A stretch of 32,571 bases of DNA from Victivallis vadensis. GTDB taxonomy: Bacteria > Verrucomicrobiota > Lentisphaeria > Victivallales > GWF2-50-93. How positions within the stretch are numbered: the stretch's first letter is position 1; every line of letters begins with the position of its first letter. Below, one piece after another: positions 1-8,134 of the stretch. The DNA lies in NCBI GenBank assembly GCA_945883805.1, contig CAMCYE010000030.1:1-32571 (forward strand), in the 5' to 3' direction. The notes under the pieces are model-generated. The model worked only from the letters and a program-made list of their open reading frames with translations, was not told the DNA's origin and ran no database searches. Made by a program: the position numbers and the translations under genes.

Positions 1-18
1 AGTTTTCCAAAACAAATA

Positions 19-48
19 AAAAAGCCCGCCTTTTCGGGCGGGCTTTTT
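19..48 (-). terminator. Rho-independent terminator of rpsB-tsf
   Basis: A 12-bp stem with GC-rich core GCCCGCC/GGCGGGC and a 6-nt loop is flanked by A-runs on the left and T-runs on the right. It lies 34 nt beyond the tsf stop on the minus strand, where transcription would end in a U-tract. The symmetric A/T flanks could also stop transcription entering from the left edge of the window. Confidence 0.9.
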
Positions 49-81
49 GTGATTTCATGATACTTGCGAAGTTCGCAGGAA

Positions 82-885
82 TCAGAGCTCTTCGCCGACT
101 TCCCAGCGGAGGAACCGTTTGATGACGGCTCCCGGATTCGCCTTTTCAACGGAGACTTTGTCATCCCTGATCCAAGGCTGTTTCGTCAGGCAGACTTCAG
201 TGTACCATTTGCTTATTTTTCCGGCAAGGATTTTTTCGAGCATTGCAGCCGGCTTGTCGCCGAGCTGTGCCGCCGCGATTTCCTTTTCCTTGGCAATAAC
301 GTCGGCCGGAATATTTTCCGGATTCAGATATTGCGGTTTGAAAGCGGCGATGTGCATGCAGATGTCATTCAGTGAGGCGGTATTGGAAACATCGCCTTCG
401 ACATCTATCAGGACACCGATTTTACCGCCCATGTGCAGGTATGTGGCGCATGCGCCCTTACTTTCCCATTTCACGGCCCTGCGGATCTGCATGTTCTCGC
501 CTGTCACCGCAATATTCTGGGTGAGGGCGGCTTTTTCATTCTCAAGAACTTTGGCAAGGACATCGCCATCACCGGCGACTTTCACCGTGTTTGCGGAAAT
601 GACTTTCACAAATTCGCGGAATTTTTCATTCTTGGACACGAAATCTGTTTCGCAGAGTATTTCCACGAGGGTTCCCGTGCTTCCGCTGATGCAGGAGGAG
701 ATGAGGCCTTCCTTGACAGTCCTGCTGGCTTTCTTTTCAGCCTTGGCTATTCCGGACTTCCTGAGCACGTCAACAGCTTTTTCCATGTCTCCGTTGGCAT
801 CAACAAGGGCTTTGCGGCAGTCCATCATGCCGGCCCCGGTTTTTTCGCGGAGCTCCTTTACCTGAATTGCAGTTACTTCAGCCAT
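82..885 (-). CDS. tsf: Translation elongation factor Ts
   Basis: EF-Ts is the cytoplasmic nucleotide exchange factor that recycles EF-Tu from its GDP to its GTP form. The 267-residue protein opens with the family's UBA-like helical domain (VKELREKTGAGMMDCRKAL, about residues 10-28). It then carries the EF-Tu-contacting signature, here ETDFVSKNEKF near residue 80, followed by the dimerisation core. Length is normal. The start is fixed by a GGAGA ribosome binding site 9 nt upstream. It lies 25 nt after rpsB on the same strand, the classic rpsB-tsf operon order, and ends before the terminator at 19-48. A TGCGAAGTTCGCA palindrome sits immediately beyond the stop codon (65-77). Confidence 0.97.
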   Translation of the reverse strand: MAEVTAIQVKELREKTGAGMMDCRKALVDANGDMEKAVDVLRKSGIAKAEKKASRTVKEGLISSCISGSTGTLVEILCETDFVSKNEKFREFVKVISANTVKVAGDGDVLAKVLENEKAALTQNIAVTGENMQIRRAVKWESKGACATYLHMGGKIGVLIDVEGDVSNTASLNDICMHIAAFKPQYLNPENIPADVIAKEKEIAAAQLGDKPAAMLEKILAGKISKWYTEVCLTKQPWIRDDKVSVEKANPGAVIKRFLRWEVGEEL

Positions 886-910
886 ATTATATTAGTCTCC
901 AGTTTATTTA

Positions 911-2032
911 TTAAGCTTTTTTCGCGGCCGGCTTATCCTGTTTTTTCGCTTCGGTTTTTTTGGCCTTCGGTTTTTCGGCCTTTGCAGGTTTTGCGACAGG
1001 TGCTGCTTCAGGAGCTGCGACCTTCGCCTTTACGGCTTTCGGCTCCTCTTTTACCACAGCTGGTGCGGCAACTTCTGCGACGATGGGAACGACAGCGGCG
1101 GCTTCAACCGGGGCAGCCTCTTTGGCAGGGGCTGAAGCAGCGACAACAGCTTTTGCCGGTTCCTGCCTTTTTTCTGGAGCTCTTGGAGCCTGGGGCCTTC
1201 TGCCCTGTCCGCCTTCATCTCTTCTCGGTCCGCCTCTTCTCGGTGCGCGGTCTTTCCTAGGTGCGCTGTCTTTTCTTTCTTTCGCTTCGGCATCCCTTGC
1301 GACTTTTGAAGCCTCGGCTGCGGCCTGTCTTTCGGCGGCGAACTTACTGTAGATTTCCAAGGCGTAGTTGATGCTTTCGCCCAGAACGTCTACGATAATC
1401 TTTATTGATCTGACGGCGTCGTCGTTCGCGACGATGGGATAGTCTACGGCGTCTATGTCGGAGTTTGTGTCGACAATCGCTATTACCGGTATCTTGAGTT
1501 TCCGAGCCTCCCTTACGGCGATCTCCTCTTTGCATATGTCAACGACGATGAGGGCGGCCGGGAGTTTTTTCATTTTCACTATGCCGTCGAGATTCTTGTG
1601 GAGCTTTCTGTTGTCCCTGGCGAGAGACGAGATTTCCTTCTTTTTCATTGTGGAAGCCTCGGGATTTTCGATGACCTTGTCGGCTTCAAGCATTCTGGAC
1701 ACGCTCTTCTGTATGGTGGTGTTGTTTGTAAGTGTGCCGCCGAGCCAGCGTTCGGTCACATGAAACATTCCGGTTTTTTCAGCGGCTTCCTTGACTACTT
1801 CCTGAGCCTGCCTCTTTGTTCCGACGAACAGGATTTCTCCGCCGTCCATGACTCTTCTCTGAAGAAAATTGCTTGCCTCAGCGATCTGACGCATCGTCTT
1901 GGTAAGGTCAATGATGTATATCCCGTTCTTAGCCCCGAAAACATAGTCTTTCATCTTGGGGTTCCAGCGTTTTGTCTGATGCCCGAAATGGACACCCGCT
2001 TCCATCAGATCCTTGATAGTAATCTTCGCCAT
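911..2032 (-). CDS. rpsB: 30S ribosomal protein S2 with long basic C-terminal tail
   Basis: S2 joins the small ribosomal subunit late and helps hold S1. The first ~232 residues are a normal S2 (AGVHFGHQTKRWNPKM near the N-terminus, WLGGTLTN, and PVIAIVDTNSDIDAVDYPI). The protein then runs to 373 residues, while most bacterial S2 proteins stop at 230-260. The extra ~140 residues hold a charged helix (AAERQAAAEASKVARDAEAK), an Arg/Gly/Pro patch containing RRGGPRRD, and an Ala/Pro/Lys tail ending KPAAKKA. The tail has low complexity and is probably disordered; its basic charge suggests RNA contact, which is inference. A GGAGG ribosome binding site precedes the ATG. No frameshift separates core from tail, so it is one protein. 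Confidence 0.95.
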   Translation of the reverse strand: MAKITIKDLMEAGVHFGHQTKRWNPKMKDYVFGAKNGIYIIDLTKTMRQIAEASNFLQRRVMDGGEILFVGTKRQAQEVVKEAAEKTGMFHVTERWLGGTLTNNTTIQKSVSRMLEADKVIENPEASTMKKKEISSLARDNRKLHKNLDGIVKMKKLPAALIVVDICKEEIAVREARKLKIPVIAIVDTNSDIDAVDYPIVANDDAVRSIKIIVDVLGESINYALEIYSKFAAERQAAAEASKVARDAEAKERKDSAPRKDRAPRRGGPRRDEGGQGRRPQAPRAPEKRQEPAKAVVAASAPAKEAAPVEAAAVVPIVAEVAAPAVVKEEPKAVKAKVAAPEAAPVAKPAKAEKPKAKKTEAKKQDKPAAKKA

Positions 2033-2072
2033 AAATCAGCCTCCAACTTTCTTTAGTTCCGACATCTTTGCC

Positions 2073-2121
2073 TGGGTTTATATTATCCCGGAAGAATGCC
2101 TTGGTTTAATTATTCCCGGAA
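2073..2121 (-). promoter_or_regulatory. Tandem ~20-bp repeats upstream of rpsB (putative promoter/leader)
   Basis: Two direct copies of roughly TTCCGGGA-TAAT-TAAACC (read on the minus strand) lie 28 bp apart, at 2073-2093 and 2101-2121, 41-89 nt before the rpsB start. The inner copy contains an AT-rich GATAATATAA stretch that could be a -10 element. AATGCCTT (2096-2103) and AAGGCATT (2121-2128) form a small inverted repeat around the outer copy. Regulator or S2-autoregulation function is inference. Confidence 0.4.
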
Positions 2122-2193
2122 AGGCATTGAGAGCCCTTCTGCGGGTACGAAAAGGGGTGTATTATATCATTGAGACCGGCAATAGCAAGCAGG

Positions 2194-2468
2194 ATATACT
2201 CTATACGGCTGAAAATTTAACATAGATTACGAAGATTTTGAGAATTGGTTCGTATTCTGAGAGACCTTCGATACCGAAGTATCGAAGGAACTTGAAGAGT
2301 GCGAATCCAAACTCAAAAGATCGTAACCGCTTTGCGGCGAGTGTCTTGTGTCCGTATTTTTCCGTTCCTCCTTCAGGCGATATTCATATCGCCAGTCAGT
2401 CGGATCGAAAAAATCCAATCCACAATCCTACTCGTCTATGTTTAAATTTTCAGCCGTATAGAGTATAT
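2194..2468. repeat. MITE-like element with 32-bp terminal inverted repeats
   Basis: The left arm (2194-2225) and right arm (2436-2468) are reverse complements over 32 bases with a single 1-nt indel; the core is ATACTCTATACGGCTGAAAA. The ~210 bp between them hold two further palindromes: CCTTCGATAC-CGAA-GTATCGAAGG (2265-2288) and GGCGATAT-TC-ATATCGCC (2376-2393). No credible gene lies inside; a 63-codon minus-strand frame has no family resemblance I recognise. No clear target-site duplication was seen. It fills most of the 514-bp gap between rpsB and the tRNA. It could be a non-autonomous mobile element or a structured RNA. Confidence 0.65.
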
Positions 2469-2546
2469 ATCGAGTTTTTATCAGAAAGCCGCTTGAAGAT
2501 GTGGATTATAAAATTATTGTACGGCTCCGAATAAAAAGTTTTTTAT

Positions 2547-2623
2547 GCGCTCGTAGCTCAACTGGATAGAGCGTCTGGCTACGAACCAGAAGGTTTGGGG
2601 TTCAAATCCCTACGGGCGCACCA
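2547..2623 (+). tRNA. tRNA-Arg (anticodon ACG)
   Basis: The 77-nt cloverleaf has acceptor GCGCTCG paired with CGGGCGC (one G-U), a D-arm, and an anticodon stem TCTGG/CCAGA. The loop is CTACGAA, giving anticodon ACG at 2581-2583. A normal T-arm with TTCAAAT follows, and CCA is encoded at 2621-2623. ACG is normally edited to ICG and reads CGU, CGC and CGA. Confidence 0.96.
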
Positions 2624-2676
2624 CTTCACAAAATTCAGATATTAAAACTATCCAATAACCAAACTGAGGGTGAATT

Positions 2677-3426
2677 ATGGAATCACAGAGGCTTAAAGGA
2701 AAAGTTGCGCTGGTGACAGGCGGGGCAAGAGGTATCGGGAAAGCGATTTGCACGAGATTCGCGGAAGAGGGAGCCTCGCTGGCGATAGTCGACATCCTGA
2801 AGGAAGTTGCCGAACAGACTGCAGAGGAATTCCGTCAGAAGGGTGTCGAGGCGATCGCCCTTGGCGCAAATGTGACCAAATACGAGGATGCCGAAGCGGC
2901 CGTCAAGGCCACCATGGAGAAATTTGGAAAAGTAGACATTCTCGTAAATAACGCAGGCATTACAAAAGACACCCTTATAGTAAGGATGAGCGAAGAGCAG
3001 TGGGATGCCGTCATCAGCGTCAATCTCAAGGGGACATTCAATTTTACAAAGGCCGTCCTGCGTCCGATGATGAAGGCGCAGTATGGTAAAATAGTGAATG
3101 TGGCTTCAGTTGTGGGCAGGATGGGGAATGCGGGCCAGGCGAATTACTCGGCCTCCAAGGCCGGAGTTATCGGGCTTACAAAAACAACCGCCAAGGAAGT
3201 TGCGACAAGGAATATAACCGCCAACGCGGTCGCTCCGGGATATATAATGACTGATATGACGAAGAATCTTCCGGAACAGGCTACCCAGGCTTTCATGATA
3301 GTCACGCCGATGAAGCGCCAAGGCACACCGGAAGATGTTGCGAAGGCTGTTTTTTTCCTCAGTTCCCCGGATTCGGATTACATCACCGGGCAGGTGATTA
3401 ATGTTGACGGCGGACTGTTGATGTAA
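2677..3426 (+). CDS. fabG: 3-oxoacyl-[acyl-carrier-protein] reductase
   Basis: FabG reduces 3-ketoacyl-ACP with NADPH in the cytoplasmic fatty acid elongation cycle. The 249-residue length is typical of the short-chain dehydrogenase family. The cofactor glycine motif TGGARGIG is at residues 14-21, NNAG follows in mid-protein, and the catalytic triad is Ser144, Tyr157 and Lys161 (YSASK). The C-terminus (TGQVINVDGGL) is characteristic of FabG. A GAGGG ribosome binding site lies just before the ATG. It heads fabG-acpP-fabF, which supports FabG over a general SDR. The 122-nt gap before acpP may hold a second promoter. Confidence 0.95.
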   Translation: MESQRLKGKVALVTGGARGIGKAICTRFAEEGASLAIVDILKEVAEQTAEEFRQKGVEAIALGANVTKYEDAEAAVKATMEKFGKVDILVNNAGITKDTLIVRMSEEQWDAVISVNLKGTFNFTKAVLRPMMKAQYGKIVNVASVVGRMGNAGQANYSASKAGVIGLTKTTAKEVATRNITANAVAPGYIMTDMTKNLPEQATQAFMIVTPMKRQGTPEDVAKAVFFLSSPDSDYITGQVINVDGGLLM

Positions 3427-3548
3427 AAACTTTCGCTGGTTTTATTGATTTGCGTTTGAATTTGAAAAAACTAAATGCATTTTAACGGAACATTTCGATT
3501 GGCAATATGGAAAGTTGTGAAAATTAATCTAAAACAGGAGACGATTTA

Positions 3549-3791
3549 ATGGCTTCAATAGCTGACAAAGTAAAAGAAATTGTGGTGCAGCAGCTCGGAG
3601 TTTCTCCAGATCAGGTGACACCGGAAGCGAAATTCATCGAAGATTTGGGCGCTGATTCCCTTGACCAGGTGGAATTGGTTATGGCTCTCGAGGAAGAGTT
3701 CGGAGCGGATATCCCGGATGAAGCTGCTGAAAAACTGGCAACTGTTGGCGATGCCATCAGATATATTGAAGGACATAATCAGCAGGCATAA
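3549..3791 (+). CDS. acpP: Acyl carrier protein
   Basis: This 80-residue acidic protein carries growing acyl chains on a phosphopantetheine arm. The attachment motif is [10 protein letters not shown], with Ser37 as the modified residue. Length, net charge and helix pattern match bacterial AcpP. A good ribosome binding site (CAGGAGA) precedes the ATG. The gene is followed at once by a strong terminator, so acpP can be made in excess over fabF downstream, as its high cellular demand would require. Confidence 0.97.
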   Translation: MASIADKVKEIVVQQLGVSPDQVTPEAKFIEDLGADSLDQVELVMALEEEFGADIPDEAAEKLATVGDAIRYIEGHNQQA

Positions 3792-3811
3792 TGCAGTAAG
3801 TACTTTAAAAA

Positions 3812-3847
3812 GGGTCATTTCTCCAGTGAGAAATGGCCCCTTTTTTT
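3812..3847 (+). terminator. Rho-independent terminator after acpP
   Basis: A 12-bp stem (GGGTCATTTCTC with GAGAAATGGCCC, one G-T pair, 4-nt loop) is followed by C and seven T residues. It begins 20 nt after the acpP stop and ends 24 nt before the chosen fabF start, so it probably attenuates readthrough into fabF. Confidence 0.88.
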
Positions 3848-3871
3848 CAAAACTTAAAAGGTTATGATAAA

Positions 3872-5122
3872 ATGAATGACAGGCGAGTGGTAATCACCGG
3901 AACCGGGATAATTTCCTCGGTCGGCAATAGCGTGGCGGAATTTTGGGATTCCATTGTCAACGGACGTTCGGGCATCGCTCCGGTTACACGTTTTGATACA
4001 ACTCGTTACCGTACTAGGATCGCCGGCGAAATCAAAAATTTCAATATAACCGACTATATGTCGGAAAAAGAGGCGAGACGCCTCGACATGTTCTGCCATT
4101 ATGCAATAGCCGCCTCCGATGAAGCCATCAGAAATGCGGGAATATCCTCAAAGCTTGAGGGGATTGACCCCACAAGGGTGGGAGTCATTGTAGGCAGCGG
4201 AATCGGAGGAATGCAAACTTTTGAACAGCAATGCAATATCCTCTACAACAGGGGCCCCGAAAAAAGTTCCCCGTTTCTTATTCCGATGCTCATAGGTGAT
4301 ATGGCTTCAGGTTCAATATCGATGCGCTATGGGGCTCAGGGTCCTAATTTCGGAATTGTCAGCGCCTGCGCAACAGCATGTCATTCGATAGGTGAGTCGT
4401 TCTGGATTATCAAGCGCGGTGATGCGGATGTCATGGTTACCGGCGGGGCCGAGGCTACGGTTTCCCCTATTGGATTCGCCGGGTTCTGTTCAATGAGGGC
4501 GATGAGTGAAAGAAATGATGATCCATTGAGGGCGAGCCGCCCGTTTGACGCTCAGCGTGACGGATTCGTAATGTCTGAGGGTTCCGGTGTTCTCATACTC
4601 GAAGAACTTGAATACGCGAAAAAAAGAGGGGCCAACATTATCGCAGAAGTGGTCGGCTACGGCGCTACGGCAGACGCCTATCATATAACTTCGCCGGCTC
4701 CGGACGGGGCAGGCGCGGCTTTGGCGATAAAAACGGCATTGGGTCATGCAAAGTTGAACCCGGAAGATATTGATTACATTAACGCCCACGGAACAAGCAC
4801 ATCCCTCAACGACAAGTTTGAAACAGCCGCAATCAAGTCGGTTTTTGGTCAGTATGCCTATGAATTAAATGTCAGTAGCACAAAGAGCATGACCGGACAC
4901 GCGCTGGGAGCCGCAGGCGGAATCGAGACCATAGCTTGCGCCTTAGCTTTGAAAAACGGCGTTATCCCCCCCACGATCAACCTTGAAAATCCGGATCCGG
5001 AATGTGATCTTAACTATACGCCCAACAGGGCGGTAGAGAGGAAAATCAATACTGCCGTGAATATAAATCTCGGTTTTGGGGGACACAATGCTGTTTTGAT
5101 CTTGCGATCTTTCATAAGTTGA
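3872..5122 (+). CDS. fabF: 3-oxoacyl-[acyl-carrier-protein] synthase II
   Basis: FabF condenses malonyl-ACP with acyl-ACP in chain elongation. The protein is 416 residues. It carries the Cys-His-His catalytic set of KAS II: Cys166 in SACATA, His306 in NAHGTST and His343 in TGHALGAAGG. The thiolase-fold end (NINLGFGGHNAVLIL) is intact. A longer frame opens at 3833, but that ATG lies inside the terminator stem. The ATG at 3872 is preceded by AAAAGG and gives the standard MNDRRVVITGTG beginning, so I use it. It lies directly downstream of acpP, the common arrangement. Confidence 0.95.
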   Translation: MNDRRVVITGTGIISSVGNSVAEFWDSIVNGRSGIAPVTRFDTTRYRTRIAGEIKNFNITDYMSEKEARRLDMFCHYAIAASDEAIRNAGISSKLEGIDPTRVGVIVGSGIGGMQTFEQQCNILYNRGPEKSSPFLIPMLIGDMASGSISMRYGAQGPNFGIVSACATACHSIGESFWIIKRGDADVMVTGGAEATVSPIGFAGFCSMRAMSERNDDPLRASRPFDAQRDGFVMSEGSGVLILEELEYAKKRGANIIAEVVGYGATADAYHITSPAPDGAGAALAIKTALGHAKLNPEDIDYINAHGTSTSLNDKFETAAIKSVFGQYAYELNVSSTKSMTGHALGAAGGIETIACALALKNGVIPPTINLENPDPECDLNYTPNRAVERKINTAVNINLGFGGHNAVLILRSFIS

Positions 5123-5166
5123 TTTATATTACATTGAAATTTATCATAGAAGAAAGGTTATTGATT

Positions 5167-5649
5167 ATGAAAACAAGAATTAGTCTACTCTGTGCCGCTG
5201 GCGCTCTGATGGTGATCTTTTCCGGATGTACCACTACCAAACTTTCCCAGACTCCGCTGAGTCCGGAAGAGGCGCAGTGGGCGGAATATATAAGTTCCTC
5301 ATATTCTGAATGGACCCCTCCGAGAACCGTTCCACCGAATTCGAATGGTGCTACTGGTGTTGCAGGAGAAGTCGTTGTTATCCAGGAGCAACAGCCGGTT
5401 TCAGCCATTCTGACCCCTATTGAACAGGCTCCGTCCCTTCCCGTTAATGTCGATCCAGTGGTCGCAGGGAAGAAAAAGGTTGAAGCCCAGACATATACCA
5501 TTCAGAAGGGCGACACTCTTTCCATTATTGCCAAGAAAATATATGGCAAGGCAAGCAAATGGAATGTTATCCTGGCTGCAAACAAGGATAAGATTTCGGA
5601 TGCGGGAAAGCTGAAAGTCGGGATGACAATAAATATTCCGGCCGAGTAA
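5167..5649 (+). CDS. LysM-domain lipoprotein
   Basis: A 160-residue probable envelope protein. The N-terminus is a lipoprotein signal (KTR, hydrophobic run, then IFSGC with Cys21 as the lipidated residue). Residues ~25-105 are a Ser/Pro/Thr-rich linker with no recognised fold. Residues ~111-158 form one LysM domain (YTIQKGDTLSIIAKKIYG...KLKVGMTINIPAE), which binds N-acetylglucosamine in peptidoglycan. The start at 5167 is preferred over 5119 because it gives a clean signal peptide after an AGAAAGG ribosome binding site. It is probably anchored to a membrane and held to the wall. Its enzymatic role, if any, is not visible. Confidence 0.85.
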   Translation: MKTRISLLCAAGALMVIFSGCTTTKLSQTPLSPEEAQWAEYISSSYSEWTPPRTVPPNSNGATGVAGEVVVIQEQQPVSAILTPIEQAPSLPVNVDPVVAGKKKVEAQTYTIQKGDTLSIIAKKIYGKASKWNVILAANKDKISDAGKLKVGMTINIPAE

Positions 5650-5752
5650 AACTCAGTTTTGCAAAATGGCGAAAAATGGGATTCCCTGTTTTGACGGGAT
5701 AGGATCCTGAATTTCATTTTCACTGGAAACACCTCCAAGAACTTCAATCTCA

Positions 5753-8134
5753 ATGTTTTCCTATTTGAAAGATAATGTTTTCAACCGGTTCCGGCGACGC
5801 GAGCTTGAAAAGAAGGGATTGCTTCAGACCAGAAAAAGGATGAAGCAGGGAGAAACGCTGGGAACCGTATTTGAAAAATCAAAAACCGTCTGGATTTTTA
5901 TCCTGCTCGCGGTTTGGGTCGTATGTGTCGGTGTAATGCTTTTCCCGGACAACGAGGATCTTTCAATTTCCTTCGTGGAAAACCAGCAGGCGACCTCCAC
6001 CGTTTTCTCCGAAGTCGACTTCTCGTATGTGGATGCTGAAAAAACAAGAATCAGGCGTGAAAATGCCGTCAGCGAAGAGCCTGTGATTTACGGGATTGAC
6101 CCGCAAGTGACCGAATACCTGCTGAATCTCACTTCCGAATTCTTCGAAGAATTCGCAAAGCGCGCATCAATTAAGGACGGGGAATCCTATATACTGAATC
6201 CTGACAGCAAAGCGTCTGTGCTGGTATCTTCCCTTTCAAACGAAACGACCAATTCCCTTTCCCTTGTACTTCAGACTCCGGAAAAACGGAAACTGTTCAT
6301 GGGTGAAATAGAGGCCGTCTTGAGCAAGGGGATCATAGACAGGAAGGAAGTCGAAGACAGACAGGTTCTCTCCATCCGGATTGTTGATGAAAAGGGGAGA
6401 CAAAGAAAGAAACCTGTCAAATCTTCTGATATTTTATCGCCGGTTGATGCCGCATCTGAAGTTGCAAAAAATATTTCAAAGTATTATTCCCCTGAAAACA
6501 GGAAATCATTTGAGCAGGCGGTCAATGCCGCAGTTTTGAAAATAATTGGCGTAAATCTCAAATATGACGCTGAACTCACCGATCAGATGCGGAAAAATGC
6601 GGGCGAATCTGTCTCGCCCCTGAAAGTTGAAGTCAAAAGAGGGGATACAATCATTGAAAAGGGAAAGCCCGTCGACAGGGAAAGAATTCAGCGGTTTCTA
6701 GCCTACAGGGAAGAAAGCGAAAGCAGAAAGGGCTTCATCAGCCTATGGCGAAATCTCATACAGTCGGCATCGATATGCCTCCTCCTGATGGTTCTTAATG
6801 GAATTTATCTTTATCATATCCATCCAGAAGTTGTGAAAAGCAATCAGAAAATCGCGCTTATAGGAACTGTTGTCATAATCAATCTGATCTTAAACACCGC
6901 AGTGTTGAAGCTTTTTTATGTCATAGGTTCGGCATTCAACATTTCCCCGGTTCTGGTTTCATCCTTGCTCCCGTTGGCGATGACATCAATAGTCCTCTCT
7001 GTGATGATAGGACTCCGCGCAGGCCTGTATGCCGGTCTTTTCGTGTCACTTATCGCCGCATTTCAGATGAACGGTTCATTCCATATTTTGCTGAGCGGCA
7101 TGGTTGCAAGCATAATTGCAGGGTTGGCCGTCAGGCATTCCTCAAATTACAGGAGTTTTTTCCTCAGGGGATCCGTTGCCGTTTCACTCGTCCTCACGTT
7201 GATTGAAATTGTGCATTTTTTGAATCTGGGGGAAAAAGCGGATCTGGTGACGGTTTCCTTCTTCTTCAGCATGGCTAACGGGATAATTGTGGCCGCCATT
7301 TCAATGTTTCTTATTTTCATCCTCGAACCGATATTCCAGATAAGCACCGACATGAGTCTGCTTATCCTGTGCGATTACAACCATCCTCTGCTTAAAAGAC
7401 TTCAGCTTGAGGCTCCGGGCACGTACCACCACAGCCTGGTAGTGTCGACCCTTGCGGAGCACGCCGCCCAGGATATTGGAGCCAACCCCATTGAGGCAAG
7501 AGTTTGCGCCCTGTTTCATGACATAGGTAAACTTACCACCCCGGAATATTTCATTGAAAACAATATGGGTGAAGACAGCAAGCATGACGACCTTAACCCG
7601 AGGATGAGCAGCATAGTGATACTCAACCATGTCAAGGACGGTGTCGATATTGCAATCAAGTATAAACTCAGGAAAATAATCAGGGACGCGATAGAACAGC
7701 ATCACGGGACCGATCTTGTCATGTATTTCTACCGGCGTGCCGTTGACGAGGGACGCGATTCAGATTCCGATGTCGCCGAGATAGACTACAAGTATCTCGG
7801 CCCCCTTCCTAGGGAGAAGGAAGTCGTGATTGTCAGTCTGGCTGATTCCTGTGAAGCCGCATCAAGAACTCTTCAGAAGCCTTCCCCGGCCAAGATAGAC
7901 GCCCTTGTCTGGGAAATATTCAGGAAGAGAATACGGGACGGGCAGTTAAATGATGCGGAGCTGACCTTTGGGGAACTGGCGAAAATCCGCCAGTCATTTG
8001 TAAAAACACTCACGACAATGATGCACGGACGTGTCACATATCCTAAAGATGATGAAAGAGAAGACGATTATGAAGGTGATCTTTTCAAGACAGCAAAGAC
8101 AGTATCCTCCTCCGGCAAGGAAGACAATGAATAG
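5753..8134 (+). CDS. PgpH/YqfF-type 7TM-HD phosphodiesterase
   Basis: This 793-residue membrane protein has the full architecture of the 7TMR-HDED family. A cytoplasmic N-terminus precedes one membrane helix (~47-66). A large extracytoplasmic domain follows (~70-330), then a bundle of seven helices (~345-530), and a cytoplasmic HD domain with HHSLV, the metal-binding His589-Asp590 in FHDIGK, and IEQHHGTD. In Listeria and Bacillus, family members hydrolyse cyclic-di-AMP, so that is the expected activity; the ligand of the outer domain is unknown. No clear ribosome binding site precedes the ATG. The 3' end overlaps ybeY by 65 nt, a linkage common in bacteria. Confidence 0.9.
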   Translation: MFSYLKDNVFNRFRRRELEKKGLLQTRKRMKQGETLGTVFEKSKTVWIFILLAVWVVCVGVMLFPDNEDLSISFVENQQATSTVFSEVDFSYVDAEKTRIRRENAVSEEPVIYGIDPQVTEYLLNLTSEFFEEFAKRASIKDGESYILNPDSKASVLVSSLSNETTNSLSLVLQTPEKRKLFMGEIEAVLSKGIIDRKEVEDRQVLSIRIVDEKGRQRKKPVKSSDILSPVDAASEVAKNISKYYSPENRKSFEQAVNAAVLKIIGVNLKYDAELTDQMRKNAGESVSPLKVEVKRGDTIIEKGKPVDRERIQRFLAYREESESRKGFISLWRNLIQSASICLLLMVLNGIYLYHIHPEVVKSNQKIALIGTVVIINLILNTAVLKLFYVIGSAFNISPVLVSSLLPLAMTSIVLSVMIGLRAGLYAGLFVSLIAAFQMNGSFHILLSGMVASIIAGLAVRHSSNYRSFFLRGSVAVSLVLTLIEIVHFLNLGEKADLVTVSFFFSMANGIIVAAISMFLIFILEPIFQISTDMSLLILCDYNHPLLKRLQLEAPGTYHHSLVVSTLAEHAAQDIGANPIEARVCALFHDIGKLTTPEYFIENNMGEDSKHDDLNPRMSSIVILNHVKDGVDIAIKYKLRKIIRDAIEQHHGTDLVMYFYRRAVDEGRDSDSDVAEIDYKYLGPLPREKEVVIVSLADSCEAASRTLQKPSPAKIDALVWEIFRKRIRDGQLNDAELTFGELAKIRQSFVKTLTTMMHGRVTYPKDDEREDDYEGDLFKTAKTVSSSGKEDNE

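Noticed and set aside
119..1352. Long plus-strand frames opposite tsf and rpsB
   Set aside because: They mirror the codon bias of the ribosomal genes on the minus strand, show no family motifs, and have no ribosome binding sites.
2227..2418. 63-codon minus-strand frame inside the inverted-repeat element
   Set aside because: Low-complexity Ser-rich product with no ribosome binding site; better explained by the element's palindromes.
3833..3871. Upstream start for fabF
   Set aside because: This ATG lies within the 3' arm of the acpP terminator; the start at 3872 gives the standard FabF N-terminus.
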